DNA from: Scolanthus callimorphus
Lineage: Eukaryota; Cnidaria; Anthozoa; Actiniaria; Edwardsiidae
Length of the DNA: 64,000 bases
Assembly: GCA_033964015.1 (NCBI GenBank)
Contig: CM066918.1
Span: 28,479,387 to 28,543,386, forward strand
Direction: 5' to 3'
The notes below the pieces were generated by a model. The model ran no database searches, was not told the origin of the DNA, and worked only from the letters and a program-made list of their open reading frames with translations. The position numbers were made by a program, and so were the translations under genes. This document shows positions 33,201 to 44,000 of this stretch, in pieces (the stretch's first letter is position 1; each line of letters begins with the position of its first letter).

Positions 33201-36200
33201 GAGCAAAACCAAGCTGTGCAAACATTAGAGTGAGTACTGTAAACATTAGAGTGAGTACTGCAAACATTAGAGTGAGTACTGTAAACATTAGAGTGAGTAC
33301 TGTAAACATTAGAGTGAGTACTGTAAACATTAGAGTGAGTACTGTAAACATTAGAGTGAGTACTGTAAACAGCCTTTACATTGATGTTTCATTTAAACTG
33401 TGTGACTTCTTCAAACCGGCCATCTTGGAAGAAGTTAGCCAATCAGACAGCAATCAGGCAGAAAAAACGATCTTGACTTTCTTGATATTTGAGACATCGA
33501 ACGATTTAAGTCGATTATTTCAATATCTTTAAACTTAGATTGTAGATGTTATTAATAAAGTAGATATAGGGGAAGAGCCAACTGGTGGGACCTGTATTTT
33601 ATTCATTATTATTATTATCATTATTATTATTATTAAGCTCATGTATGACCTGAAATGGTTTGGAAAAGTGTAATTTTTAATTGTCAAACACACTGTATTG
33701 CAATGTCCAAAATCCTTTTGGCTGTGACTCTTATTCTCAGTGACAAACACTTTAAAGTAAAGTAAATTTGTCAAATCAACAGTGCTACTAGAACATTGTC
33801 TTTAGGACTACATTTTGCCGTTTTTGTATTGCGAAGGGTGTGGGTCAATGCCCAATGCATCCCCCTCCCCCTCAGTGTAGTGGGCACGTGACACTCGTAC
33901 GTTGTGGAGAACTTGTGTTAGAGAGTCGAGTTGAGAGCGGTTCTCAGAAAAACACGAGATGCAATGTAGTCGTTTTCAAATCGTTTATTAAATGCCTTTG
34001 GGTTGAGCTTAGTCCCATTTCCCGGTACATACAACTACATCTGGATCCGCCACTAACAAGTGCTAACATTTCATGTCATTTTCATTTTAGATTAACAGGT
34101 GAGGATGTCCAGGAAGATGTCATTATTCCACTCAAGTATGTCAAGTTCCAGAATATCCTCAGTCTTACGGTAACTACATGATTCTCGTCTTACTCTTCAA
34201 TGCAAAACATTTTACTTGAACTGTATAATACATGTACGCTAACCAAGAGAAAATGATCATTAACTATCGTCGACGTCATATCGCGCGGTGTGAACGGCCG
34301 GCGATTTGGCTCTGCAATATTTGTCTGTTTGTTGGCGATCTCAAGAAATCGCACCCGCATCACAGTGGAATGTGAACATGTTCAAAACGCCTGCGATGTC
34401 GCGTGACATCGCACGTGACATCACCATGAGATCGCCACAGAATTCGCACCTCAGATCGCAGCTGAAATCGCGCCATGTCAACGGGCCTTTGAATCTATCA
34501 CAACTACGTGCGTTAGTCGTTTCAGCTCCAGCAAAATCATCCTTTTAGCTTGCGTAGCATCTCAAATGGAGTGAGGAGGGAAGTTCCCTCTCCTCCTCGA
34601 CTCTGTCCCCTTTGAACCGCTCCACAGGAGATCATTCATTCTGGTACTCCATGATTTCTGTTTTAGTTATTTGTGAAGGATAATCAAGGGAATGAAGAGC
34701 AATCAGTTATCAACTACCTTGATATCATCGGCTCTCCAGTGGATACCACCAACATGCAGGACTTCAAACGAGTGAGTACAACAACAACAACAACAAATTT
34801 CTTTATTTACATATCACATTGAATATTATATACCTACAAAATGAAAAACAAAAACATGCGTAGATATGATGCTGCCTAGAAAATAACTATTAAGAAGCTA
34901 ATCGAGCTAGGCAGCAGGGCTATGTACGATTAATCGATTAAATGAAAATGTCAGACGAGGCACAAATACAAACACCACAGAACAATAAATGCAATAAAGA
35001 CAAGAGAAAGCGAAATGGGATAGACTAATATGAATTTAGAAAATTGGATTTCCTTTTTCTTTAGTGAGTTCAACAAAACTTGCACAAAAAGGCACGATTA
35101 GTCTTGTTTTATAGAATAACTAGGGGCTTGGATGCGATTCCTATGCCATCTTATTATATAGACACGAGTGTTTTACTGGGAAATACACCACTCGTAGATC
35201 TCATACGAAGCTACATCCGGGTCTTCAGTGACATATTTTCCATATTCTCACTAGTGAGGATATCGGTCAAAACAAAAGTGCTTGGAAATCAATTTGGAAT
35301 ATTTTTTCTGGCTTGTCTAAATAATAAAAGAAATTACACGGTGGCTTGAAGATATGAGTTTTATTTTCTCGCGCCACTCAAAAATAAAACTCATATCTTC
35401 GCGCCACCGTGTAATATCCTCTATATACCTATGTAACCCCTCCAAATTATACAAGAACTAGACAATATCACCCCGAAAAATTTGCACCCATAACCTGCAA
35501 AACAAATGTCTTTAAAGAAAGCTTTTCCCACAGGCAATAAAACTATGAAATGGTCTGCCTGTTGGCGCCATAACTCAGCCCACTATTGACAGTTTCCTAA
35601 CATTCATCTAGCTAGCCTATAGTGACCACGTATATTATTTATTTATTTTTTTCTTTCTCTTAGTCTTATATGACTGTATTTTATACCTTCACGTCATGGT
35701 TATGCCTTTGTGAAGTAAAGTATAAAACGTAAACGCTAGAGGAGTTTTCTAATGTCTGTCGAGAGTCAATCAGACGTGCGTTTTCTAAATGTTCCTATTG
35801 ATTGAGATCTTTGGTCTTTGTTATGCCAGCCAATCAAAAAACGACAAACTAAAACACTGTGACTCTTGATAGGTTAAATGGTACAGGTGACCGTCGGGAA
35901 GCCCAAATTTCCACCCTAAAAATATCTGGTCAATAAAATTTCTACCCTAAAAATTCTCCTCGATCCTTAAATACATTCTTCAGCGTACCATTTTAGTTCA
36001 AAGAACCCTACAAACTACCGGATTTTCTTTAGCTTCCCGTTTTCATTCAAAGAACCCCTAAAAAATACCGATGCCGATTTTACCCCCTAAAAGATACGAC
36101 GCTTCTGATTGGCTAAGTTTTTGGTTCGAGCTCAGAAAAGGATCGCGCTAGGATTCTAAAACAAGGAGCTTGGAGGCCCGAGAAGACTCGGACGTCCATT

Positions 36201-36266
36201 GGAAAAAAAATTAAACCATTGTTACTTCCCTTTCAGATTGCAGGCAAAAAAGGCGAAAGTCATTAA
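27237..36266 (+). CDS. TXNL1: Thioredoxin-like protein 1 (thioredoxin plus PITH domain)
   Basis: Nine exons: 27237-27355, 27543-27638, 28700-28869, 29745-29867, 31732-31801, 33137-33229, 34091-34169, 34667-34771 and 36237-36266. The thioredoxin domain spans exons 1-3 (VVVDFFAEW, CRPCK, AMPTFRFFKNKVKV). The C-terminal PITH domain, which docks family members to the 26S proteasome, spans exons 4-9 (GCECLNEDNEHPF, SDCDEQ, FNQAVKLHSLKLQAP, IIPLKYVKFQNI, NMQDFKR, GKKGESH, stop). The redox motif reads CRPC, not the usual CGPC. Three one-base shifts break the frame: a T run at 27610-27613, the exon 3 donor at 28867-28872 and a T run at 33189-33191. Splice sites and protein similarity are otherwise intact, so sequencing error or recent decay are both possible. 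It diverges from WDR7 upstream. Confidence 0.9.
27826..28262. mobile_element. MITE in TXNL1 intron 2
   Basis: GGGGGGGACTCCCATAT, then TTGGTCGGGATGATCG at the left is mirrored by CGATCATCCCCTACCAAAAA, then ATATGGGAGTCCCCCC at the right. Both ends carry ATAT or AATAT next to the repeat. It is non-coding. Confidence 0.78.
30574..31264. mobile_element. MITE in TXNL1 intron 4
   Basis: TTAAGGTCTCAGTAAGGG at the left and CCCTGACTGAGACCTTAA at the right are near-perfect inverted repeats enclosing AT-rich, non-coding sequence. The TAA/TTA at the edges could be a 3-bp PIF/Harbinger-type target duplication, but it is palindromic with the repeat and so ambiguous. Confidence 0.7.
31905..32100. mobile_element. 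MITE family D, copy 2
   Basis: TGTGGTTCCAAAAAATATCC, then ATACCCCCCGACGG at the left is mirrored by GGGGGGGTATGGATAATTTC, then TGGAAACACACA at the right. The inner AAATACAGTATTTGTATGG tract is shared with copies at 23785 and 51290. It lies in TXNL1 intron 5. Confidence 0.8.
32403..32712. repeat. Repeat-rich palindromic element
   Basis: It is rich in short inverted motifs such as GCAACT, TTGCAA, TGTTGCAA and GCAAGTTGC around AAGCCCTGTTACACAAGAC. It resembles non-autonomous elements whose ends read like CCTGTTACAC. The boundaries are uncertain. It lies in TXNL1 intron 5. Confidence 0.45.
33220..33366 (+). repeat. 7-unit, 21-bp tandem array over the TXNL1 exon 6 splice donor
   Basis: Units start at 33220, 33241, 33262, 33283, 33304, 33325 and 33346. 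Each is AAACATTAGAGTGAGTACTG plus one base. The first ten bases of unit 1 (33220-33229) are the last bases of TXNL1 exon 6. GTGAGT at 33230 is the donor needed to join exon 7 in phase. The array therefore presents seven identical exon-end/donor junctions in a row. Confidence 0.95.
34270..34495. repeat. GC-rich inverted-motif element in TXNL1 intron 7
   Basis: It contains GTGTGAACGGCC at the left, CATGTCAACGGGCC at the right and many internal GCGATCTC, GAGATCGC and GACATCGCACGTGACATC motifs. It is a likely MITE relic without clear target duplication. Confidence 0.45.
35153..35430. mobile_element. Family A MITE, second near-complete copy
   Basis: It is in reverse orientation to 3925-4257, starting ATATAGACACGAGTG and ending ACCGTGTAATATCCTCTATA. 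It shares the ACTAGTGAGGATATCGGTC and CTTGGAAATCAATTTGGA-type interior tracts. It is located in TXNL1 intron 8. Confidence 0.8.
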
Positions 36267-36717
36267 TAGAAAACAGGTATGCAGCATAATTATCTGTTTT
36301 AGGCAAGAGCGCAGTATCGGTAGCCAGTACCAGCATCGGTAGCAGTACCGATTGAGATACTTGTATACTTGTAACGTTCTCATCCACTCAAGACAGTTTA
36401 ATGAATAAGTTGAGAAATTTGCTTAACGGCGCATGCATTTAAAGGCAGGCTAAAACGTGGAAATAAGGACTAGAACGCGTTTTTCTTTCTTGGAATATTT
36501 TGGTATTGAATTCTGATGTGAATTTTATTATTATTTTTAAAAGTATCCTGCGACTATTGACGACTAATATATCAAACACGAGGCAGCGTGTTTCATGTAT
36601 ACAGAAAGTATCGTTTCATGAGAATAACAATTCTGGCAACTATTCAAGAGTCGAGAGTTTTCAAACAGAGCAATGGCTTCGAATTATCTTTTTCTCAAGG
36701 CACCAATTGAAGACTAA

Positions 36718-36890
36718 AGGGTTCTTGAGTCATGGTTTGCCATAACTACAGTAAGATACCTGTTTCACTGCATTTGATTCTTGTGTCATGGTTTGCCATA
36801 ACTACAGTAAGATACCTGTTTTCACTGCATTGGATTCTTGAGTCATGGTTTGCCATAACTACAGTAAGATACCTATTTTCACTGCATTGA
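36718..36890 (+). repeat. Three-unit minisatellite, about 57-bp period
   Basis: TTCTTGAGTCATGGTTTGCC followed by ATAACTACAGTAAGATACCT recurs at about 36722, 36779 and 36835 with few changes. Confidence 0.85.
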
Positions 36891-37054
36891 ATCGTTAGCT
36901 GCTATAGTAACTAAGCACGAGTCAAGCTGTAAGCTGTCGGCCAATGGAGGCATTCAATAAAAGCAGATTTGTTTCAAAACAAACAAAATAACGGTATGAT
37001 ATCCGTCTTCCTTCTAGCTAATAACTCCTTGTTCTTTCCTGCTTGTCTTGACTT

Positions 37055-37375
37055 GATTCTCGTTCACGTCAGAGCTCACCAGCTCCTCGTCTCGCGGGGC
37101 AGGCTTACTGGTAACGGCCATTTGAGGGCCATTGCTGATTGATTTCATTCTCGTACCCGGAACACCCCGGCTCGTCACCTCGCAAGGGAGGATCTGGTGA
37201 CGGCCATTTGAGGGTCTTCGCTGATTGGCTGATTTTGAACGTTCGAGCATGCGCAGAAAGTTGTTTCTCTCAACGGCTCTGTATCAAGTCTCGCGCATGC
37301 GTCAACGGCTGTCACAACAGCCTCCCCCTCGATGTGACGAGCCGGGGAGCTCTGGGTACGAGAATCAACTTGTCT
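37055..37375. repeat. Family C palindromic repeat, two adjoining copies
   Basis: A truncated copy (37055-37147) and a full copy (37147-37375) both carry ATTCTCGT ends, an AGCTCC tract and GGCCATTTGAGGG, TTGCTGATTG-type interiors. The right end is GGAGCTCTGGGTACGAGAAT. Other copies lie at 39030-39210, 40585-40745, 42337-42491, 42614-42690 and 52085-52297. Confidence 0.8.
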
Positions 37376-37533
37376 TGACTTAACGCTTTCCAAGAGCGAA
37401 AATTAACGGTGTGCAAAGGAACTCGGTTGGACAAGACTTAATTGTTTTCTTTCGTCATGTAGGCAGCTATAAGTTTTCCCAAAGAAAAGAAGAGAGAAAA
37501 ATACCTTTTCTTATACTTTTTTATCAGCGTTTT

Positions 37534-37767
37534 AAGCCCCATTTACACGACGGAAATTTTTGGCACGGCTCGGATAAAAGTGGTTCTTGGACTACCTCGC
37601 CACGTAGTCCCGGCTCGGATGAAATTTCGGTCGGGCCCTGACAAAATGTAGTACGGCAAAGCCATTTACACAGCGCAAATATACCCGAGCCGTGCCATTA
37701 AATTTGGTACCCGTACCACTTTTTATCCGAGCCGTGCCAAACAATCCATGTCGTGTAAATGGGGCTT
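37534..37767. mobile_element. Foldback MITE (AAGCCCCATTTACACGAC ends)
   Basis: AAGCCCCATTTACACGAC at the left matches GTCGTGTAAATGGGGCTT at the right exactly. Inner arms TTGGCACGGCTCGGATAAAA and TTTTATCCGAGCCGTGCCAA also pair. It is non-coding. Confidence 0.85.
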
Positions 37768-38062
37768 TATTCAACGGTTTCCATTTCCTACAGCATACAA
37801 TTCACGCCTCTCTGTGCACAGTTTTTATCTTTTAATTTAAAACTTGCAGGCCGACAATGTCGTGAATTTAGCTGCAATTAGCAGCACGTCATTCGTCTTT
37901 ACCGCCATCGGTTTTTTTTTACCACAGCCGTCGAATTGTTGGCGTTTTTTTAATGTCGAAGTTCGATAGTCCAGAAAATCAACTGAAGATCCAACTGATC
38001 CCAATGTACAATTATTTACTTATCCTCTTCGCCCCCAGTGGGACATGAGGCCGCATCTACAA

Positions 38063-41000
38063 CTAATCATCTTTAATGTATTCATCATTATCTGCTAATG
38101 CGAATTCCGCCGCATTTTCCTTGCCGCAACTCTTCCATCGATGCCCCCAGCAGATGATGGAATAGTCTTCATTCGCCGCCTCTGCCTCCTCAATAGTCTG
38201 AGTAAGTTTGACGAGCAGTGTCTCTGGTAACCATAGCGACAGGATCCCGCCAACTGTTGTCATGGTACCGAATATCGCGGCGGGCACGTACACGCCGTAA
38301 TGGGGGAGCTGACCCTGGAATATTACGAAGAAACTTGGCTTTACTTTACGTTACTCGGCTTGTGCTAAGAATGGTTGACTTTTCAGTCCATTTTGTGATA
38401 CTTACATACTCTCATACCCAGACGGTTTTTTTTTTTTGCGTCGCTTGCGGTGATTTCTCCATTTTATTTCTCTATGAAAATTGTTTTGGAGCCGTAGTAA
38501 ATGGGAATGAGTTCTAGACACGGCGCGCCAATGCATATCCCATAACTCTCTGCGCGCCCGGTAAAAACTTATCCCACAAACCATTGCGTACCCTAGAAAT
38601 CCCGGAAACAGGGCAAGATATTCATTTGCTCAGATAGCTTGATTGGTGGAACAGCAAACTCAAAAATAATAATAGTTAGATGTTTTTGAAAACGTGAGTC
38701 GCGATGCAACGGTTTTAGCTGTAATGTACCGTTATTTGCACTGCAACAGTTTGAACCAATTTACAGCAGTTCCATGTAACACGAGACCCGGACTCTTAAA
38801 AACATCCAGTGGCCTTTTGACAACTTATTTTCCTCGCCCAGTGCAGTTTATTTGCTTTTCTCGCGACATGTCTCGTAATGTTTCGCTCACATCTCAAATA
38901 TCAGTAGAAATTTTATGCTTCGTTTCATTGCGCATGCGTGAATGCCATTCCCTCATTAACCCATCTCTATTGGACAAAGATACAGTCGTGACGCATGCGC
39001 AGAGAATACGGGGAACGAAATGGACACATTCTCGTACCCAGAGCTCCCCGGCTCGTCTGCTCGCGGGGGAGGACTGGGGACAGCCTGTTGAGGGCCTTTG
39101 CTGATTGGCTGATTTTGACGGCTCTGCGTCAAATTTCGCACACGCGTCAATTGCTGTTACCGGCTTCCCCGCGAGGTGACGAGTCGTGGAGCTCTGGGTA
39201 CGAGAATTAGATTGACAAAAAAGGACGTCAAGCTCAGACTCTTGTGCGCATGCGTATCTCACCACCATTGCTATATAAGGCGTGAGCATTCCTCCCAGAC
39301 GTGACATCATTGTTCCACAGCCCATGGCGTTTGTCCTGATCAGTAAAGCAAAGGAAGTGTAGTCGTATAAATTAATTAACAATAGCGAATAACAGATTCC
39401 GTAACACAGGTTGTAAGTCAAACAGTGCACTGTATTTTCTTGCTTCTGCCAGACATGTTTCCGACCGGTGCGAGATCAATTCCGGAAATGTTCCGATTTT
39501 TGCTGTTTTTGCTTGACATACAAAGAAACCAGTCACGTGCTCACCGCGTGATAGTGTTTTACTTGGCTTACAAAGAAACCTGTCATGTGCTCTCCACGTG
39601 ATTGGCTGACTGGCACAAGATTGGCTATGTGCATTTGGTCTTGCTGCAGTCATTTGAAGTTCGCTCTAATGATGCCCAGTATATCAAGTAGAGTTCTGTC
39701 AAATATCTCACCTGACGACCGTTGGGAAGAGCTCCGAGTTGTAGAGGAACGCGTTAGCGAACTGGGCGCTCATGAAGGACTTGCCGATCAACGCTAGAGC
39801 TGTTATGGCTAGGGAGTAGTCTACAATGGCAACGAGAAATAAGTAGCTCTAAAAGGTCCATTTCCTTCCAGCCCAATATTACCGATCACCCCTTTCTTTC
39901 CCAAGACTGTGACAACAATAACCATACGTTCTCACTCAGTTCAAACACAATTCATTGCTTGACATATTAGGTTTCAGATATTTCTGACAATGCGTGTTTT
40001 TTTATCACTCACCCTTGGGTAGGGCAAGAATAAGAAGGCAGAAGAGTCCTGACAGTAACATAGAGCTCGCGTATGGCAAGCGACGGCCGAACCTGTAAAA
40101 TACACATTGGTAAAAAAAAAATTAGTGTTCCACATTAGAGTCGTTCTCATGAATCCATGGAACAAAGCCGTGTATAAATCAAAGATAACTGTCAAGAAAT
40201 TTTGAGGCAGGGTAGGTTTTCGCCAATTCAGGGTAGATTTTTGCTATTTTACTAAGCGCTCTGCTGGTAAGCTCGGCCCCAGTGCTCGCGCATCCTCACG
40301 GTTCATCTCCGAGCACAGGAAGCCCACCAGAACGCCAGGAAGTAGGCTGCTTTTTGATGTTTCACATCACGTTTTCCATCTACAGCTGCTTTTCTGGGCT
40401 TTTCACAGTCGAGATTGAACAAAATACATTTACGGAACGAAATATGATGCTTTGTACCACAACGCGCGCGTTTCTCGAATTCTGGTTGGCTCTCAGCCAT
40501 GGGTGTATATAGAGGATATTACATGGCCGCGCGGAGATAGGAATTTTATCTTCGAGTGTTGAAATTCTATCTCACGAGTGAGAATTCTCGTACCCAGAAC
40601 TCCCCAGCTCGTCTGCTCGCAGGGGAGGCTCTGGAGACATCCATTTGAGTGCCTTCGCTGATTTTGAACGTTGGGGCATGCGCGGAAAGGTGTTTCTCTC
40701 AAGGGCTCTGTATCAAATCTCGCGCATGCGTCAGTGGCTGTACGCACGTATCCTCTAAGAGCCAGGACATGCGCAGAAAATGCAGGGCTCTGGGAAGGAG
40801 GTTGGAATGACATAACATCGTGGATTCTTACTTGTTCATGGTTATAAAAAAAAGAACGACCAGTGGTGCAGGGATGAAGTTACTGATGACGTAATTGACA
40901 TAGAGGTTTCCCGTCAAGCTTGTGACGTAGAGAAAGAACCCGAAGTGGACCAAAGCGACCACAACCCTAGGATCAGAGAAGAGGTTGATAAAAATAGAAA

Positions 41001-44000
41001 TAATTAAGGAACTTGTATCCAGCATAGGGTTGCGTTCTGAGCGGGTTTCCTGTGCTAGGACATGACCGAGTGGAGGCATGAGGGCTGGTAAGAGGCTCTC
41101 GGGTGACGTCATATATATCTAACCACAGGAAGCCCGCCCAGAAAGCCCGGGACTAGGTTGAACTCCATCGAAATCATGCTCGAGGATCCACCGTTCGTCG
41201 CAACGGCAAACCCTAAGCGTCCTGTTGTATTTACACTAAGAAGAAAACAATCGCGATCGTAGAAAGAGCTGAAAAATGTCCGGCATCTATCGTCACACGC
41301 ACTTTGCATTTCGAGGGAGTCAATGTAATCTCTGGGACCTCAATCCCAGAGACTTCGTGGATATAAGTGGCATAGTCGTCTTTTTACGTAGCTGTGAAGT
41401 TTCTAGGGCCCAAAATACCGTTTCAGGTATTTTCCAAGGACGGGTTGCCCTTTCGATAGCCTGCGAACATCCGGTACACGCGAGCTTAACCTTAGGGTTA
41501 ACCCTAAAGGTTAAGCTCGCGTGTACCGGATGTTCGCAGGCTACCCTTTCGACATCCAGCGGCACTTCAGAGCGAATACAACTATACTTCTCTTCTCGGT
41601 CCCGTTCAGTCGTTAACTTTTCTCTTACCAAGTATAATAAAGAATTATGGCCCGCTTCCGTAGTTTCGGGGTGCGTACGAGATCAAGCTGGGTGTACTTT
41701 CGGTCCAACGAAAGTTTATGTCGCTCCACCTGAAACCAAAAATCAGAATGTTATTATAAGACCTCTCTTAACCGAACACTGATAACTCAAATGCCACGTT
41801 CAGAACTCAGAACGAAATTGCTACATTCCTACAGTAACTTTTTAAAGCTGTTCTAGTGTGCGGTTTCAAAACCATAACGTTTAGAACTATAAAACATCAA
41901 GTTCCAGGAGTTTCATGGCAAACATGTCAGAGAGGAGGCGACGATGCATTCTCCTGTCTTTACAACCAAAGGATGTGCATTGGTTTTTCCCGCCATTTTG
42001 ACATGGGCCTCGATGCGTGCATGTCACCTGGTCTCTTCGCACGTCATCTATAAGCTCGCGCAATGCCTGCTGATCGATTGGTTTGGAATCCTTGCTGCCA
42101 TAGCTGATAAGTACTTTGTGCGCCTCATCGAGTCGATTGTGAGCGATCAGCCAGCGAGGGGACCGCGGGTAAATCCTGTGGAGATGTGTTGATTTAGGAA
42201 TGGGAAAGAAAGAACGTAAAGCGCATGTGCGAACTAAGCTTCCTCATTAACACCGGCTCGTATCCGCGAGAAAGGCTCTCGTGATAGGACAGCCACTATA
42301 AACCCCGCCACTAACGCACTAACCCCGCCACTAACGCATCGTCACCTGGTCGGGGAGGCTCTGGTGACAACCATTGACGCATGCGAGATTTGACACAGAG
42401 CCGTTGAGAAGATCATCTTTCTACGTATACACCAACTTACAAAATCAGTCAATCAGCGAAGGACCTCGAGCAGACGAGCCGGTACGAGAATGTATGAAAG
42501 TTATGTTCTTGATCTACCACGCATGCTCACAAATCGGATTCCCCCAGAGCCCCGAATCTTGCTGCTGGCCAAAAGATGGTCGAAAAAAAGAGAATGTACG
42601 CTTGAAATAAATTACGGCGCATGCCCAAACTTTCAAGATTAGCCAATCAGCAAAGGCCCTCGAATGGCTGTCACCACAGCCCCCCCGAACATATGACACA
42701 ATGCGCCCAGTTCTCATTGCCGTTGTTTTCGACAAAATTGAAATTGCACAGATGACAGGATTTGCAGCCTTTTCTCGGTAACTTACTTCCAGAAGAATAC
42801 CATTACGAGGCCGGGAATGCTGCAGGCCAGTATAAGGGTCCGCCACACCCTGATAAAGTACGCGAAAAATGCCGTAGCGTTGAACCCAATGCACCAATAT
42901 AACGAGACCAGCTGCCCCCCAAGGGTACGGTGGCGCGGGCCGATCACCTCGATAGAATACACGTAGTACGAAGTATTCAAAACCATCTGTGAACAAAGCA
43001 GGTTAATAACACGATAAACCGGTTGGGTTGAGAACACGAAGTTGCTTACAATTAGAACGGGTTTCAGATGAGTGCCGAAAAATATTTGTATTTGCGTTTA
43101 CTTTGCATTCTCATTGGTCCCTCATTTCTATCAACCAATCAAACATTGATCTAAATGCAGCTGTGTATTAAGTGATCGCGTGATCGCCGCCTGCACATTT
43201 TCGTACAGCCGCAAGCATCTGTGATCTACTCCAGTCCAGTGTCCAGTCCAGTATCCAGTCCAGTGTCCAGTCCAGTATCCAGTCCAGTGTCCAGACCAAT
43301 GTCCAGGCCAGTGTCCAGTCCAGTGTCAAGTCCAGTCCAGTATCCAATCCAGTGTCCAGTCCAGTATCCAGTCCAGTATCCAGTCCAGTATCCAGTCCAG
43401 TATCCAGTCCAGTGTCCAATCCAGTGTCCAGTCCAGTATCCAGTCCAGTGTCCAGGCCAATGTCCAGGCCAGTGTCCAGTCCAGTGTCCAGTCCAGTTAT
43501 AGACTAATCTGCAGTCTAAGCTATAGTCCAGTTGTTGTTTTAGACTATAGTCTAGTCTACTTTCTAGACTAGTCCTCGCAAAGTGATAATGGTTTTATAC
43601 AAACCTGAAAGAATCCGATGATAAAACGGAGCAGTGCCAACAGAGAGATGGCATCCGAAAAGGAAGATCCAATAGACACTACCGTCTGGATAGAAAAGGG
43701 AAAACAACGTAAATCGTTTATATGTCAATGGCTGTAAAGAGGAAAGGAGCGTTCTTTTCTCCTGGAACGCTTGTTTAAAAACAGCGAGAAATTTGAAATC
43801 ATGCTGCATAAGGCGTGGAAAAATGATCGTTTCTAAGTCTACGACTTACCAGGCCTCCTATTCCAAGAAAAATGGTCGGTTTTCTGCCAAAATTGTCGGA
43901 CATCCATCCTCCAAAGAACGCACCGAAGAACATGCCAGCAAAGTAGCAGGACTGTATTGTAGCGGCAAGGTACGCACGGTCGCAGAGCAAGTTCCACTGA

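Larger units (their letters stand above)
36267..38062. other. Intergenic region between TXNL1 and SLC22-A (tail to tail)
   Basis: No gene was recognised here. It holds a three-unit repeat of about 57 bp (36718-36890, GTCATGGTTTGCCATAACTA), family C repeats at 37055-37375 and a foldback MITE at 37534-37767. The two flanking genes converge here. Confidence 0.65.

Noticed and set aside
33220..33366. CRISPR-like direct repeats
   Set aside because: Units are head-to-tail without spacers, and the genome is eukaryotic.
33127..33532. Frames with VSTVNIR or LTLMFTV repeats
   Set aside because: They are produced by the 21-bp array beyond the TXNL1 exon 6 donor and are intronic.
41109..41309. Possible extra SLC22-A exon (minus frame containing EFNLVPGFLGGLPVV)
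   Set aside because: Exons 41729-41629 and 40966-40832 join in phase without it, lengths match SLC22-B exactly, and B has no equivalent.
41480..41520. Interstitial telomere
   Set aside because: Only one TTAGGG and one CCCTAA unit are present, at a palindrome centre.
43168..43502. Frames encoding DTGL or SSPV repeats
   Set aside because: They come from the CCAGTCCAGTRT minisatellite inside an intron.
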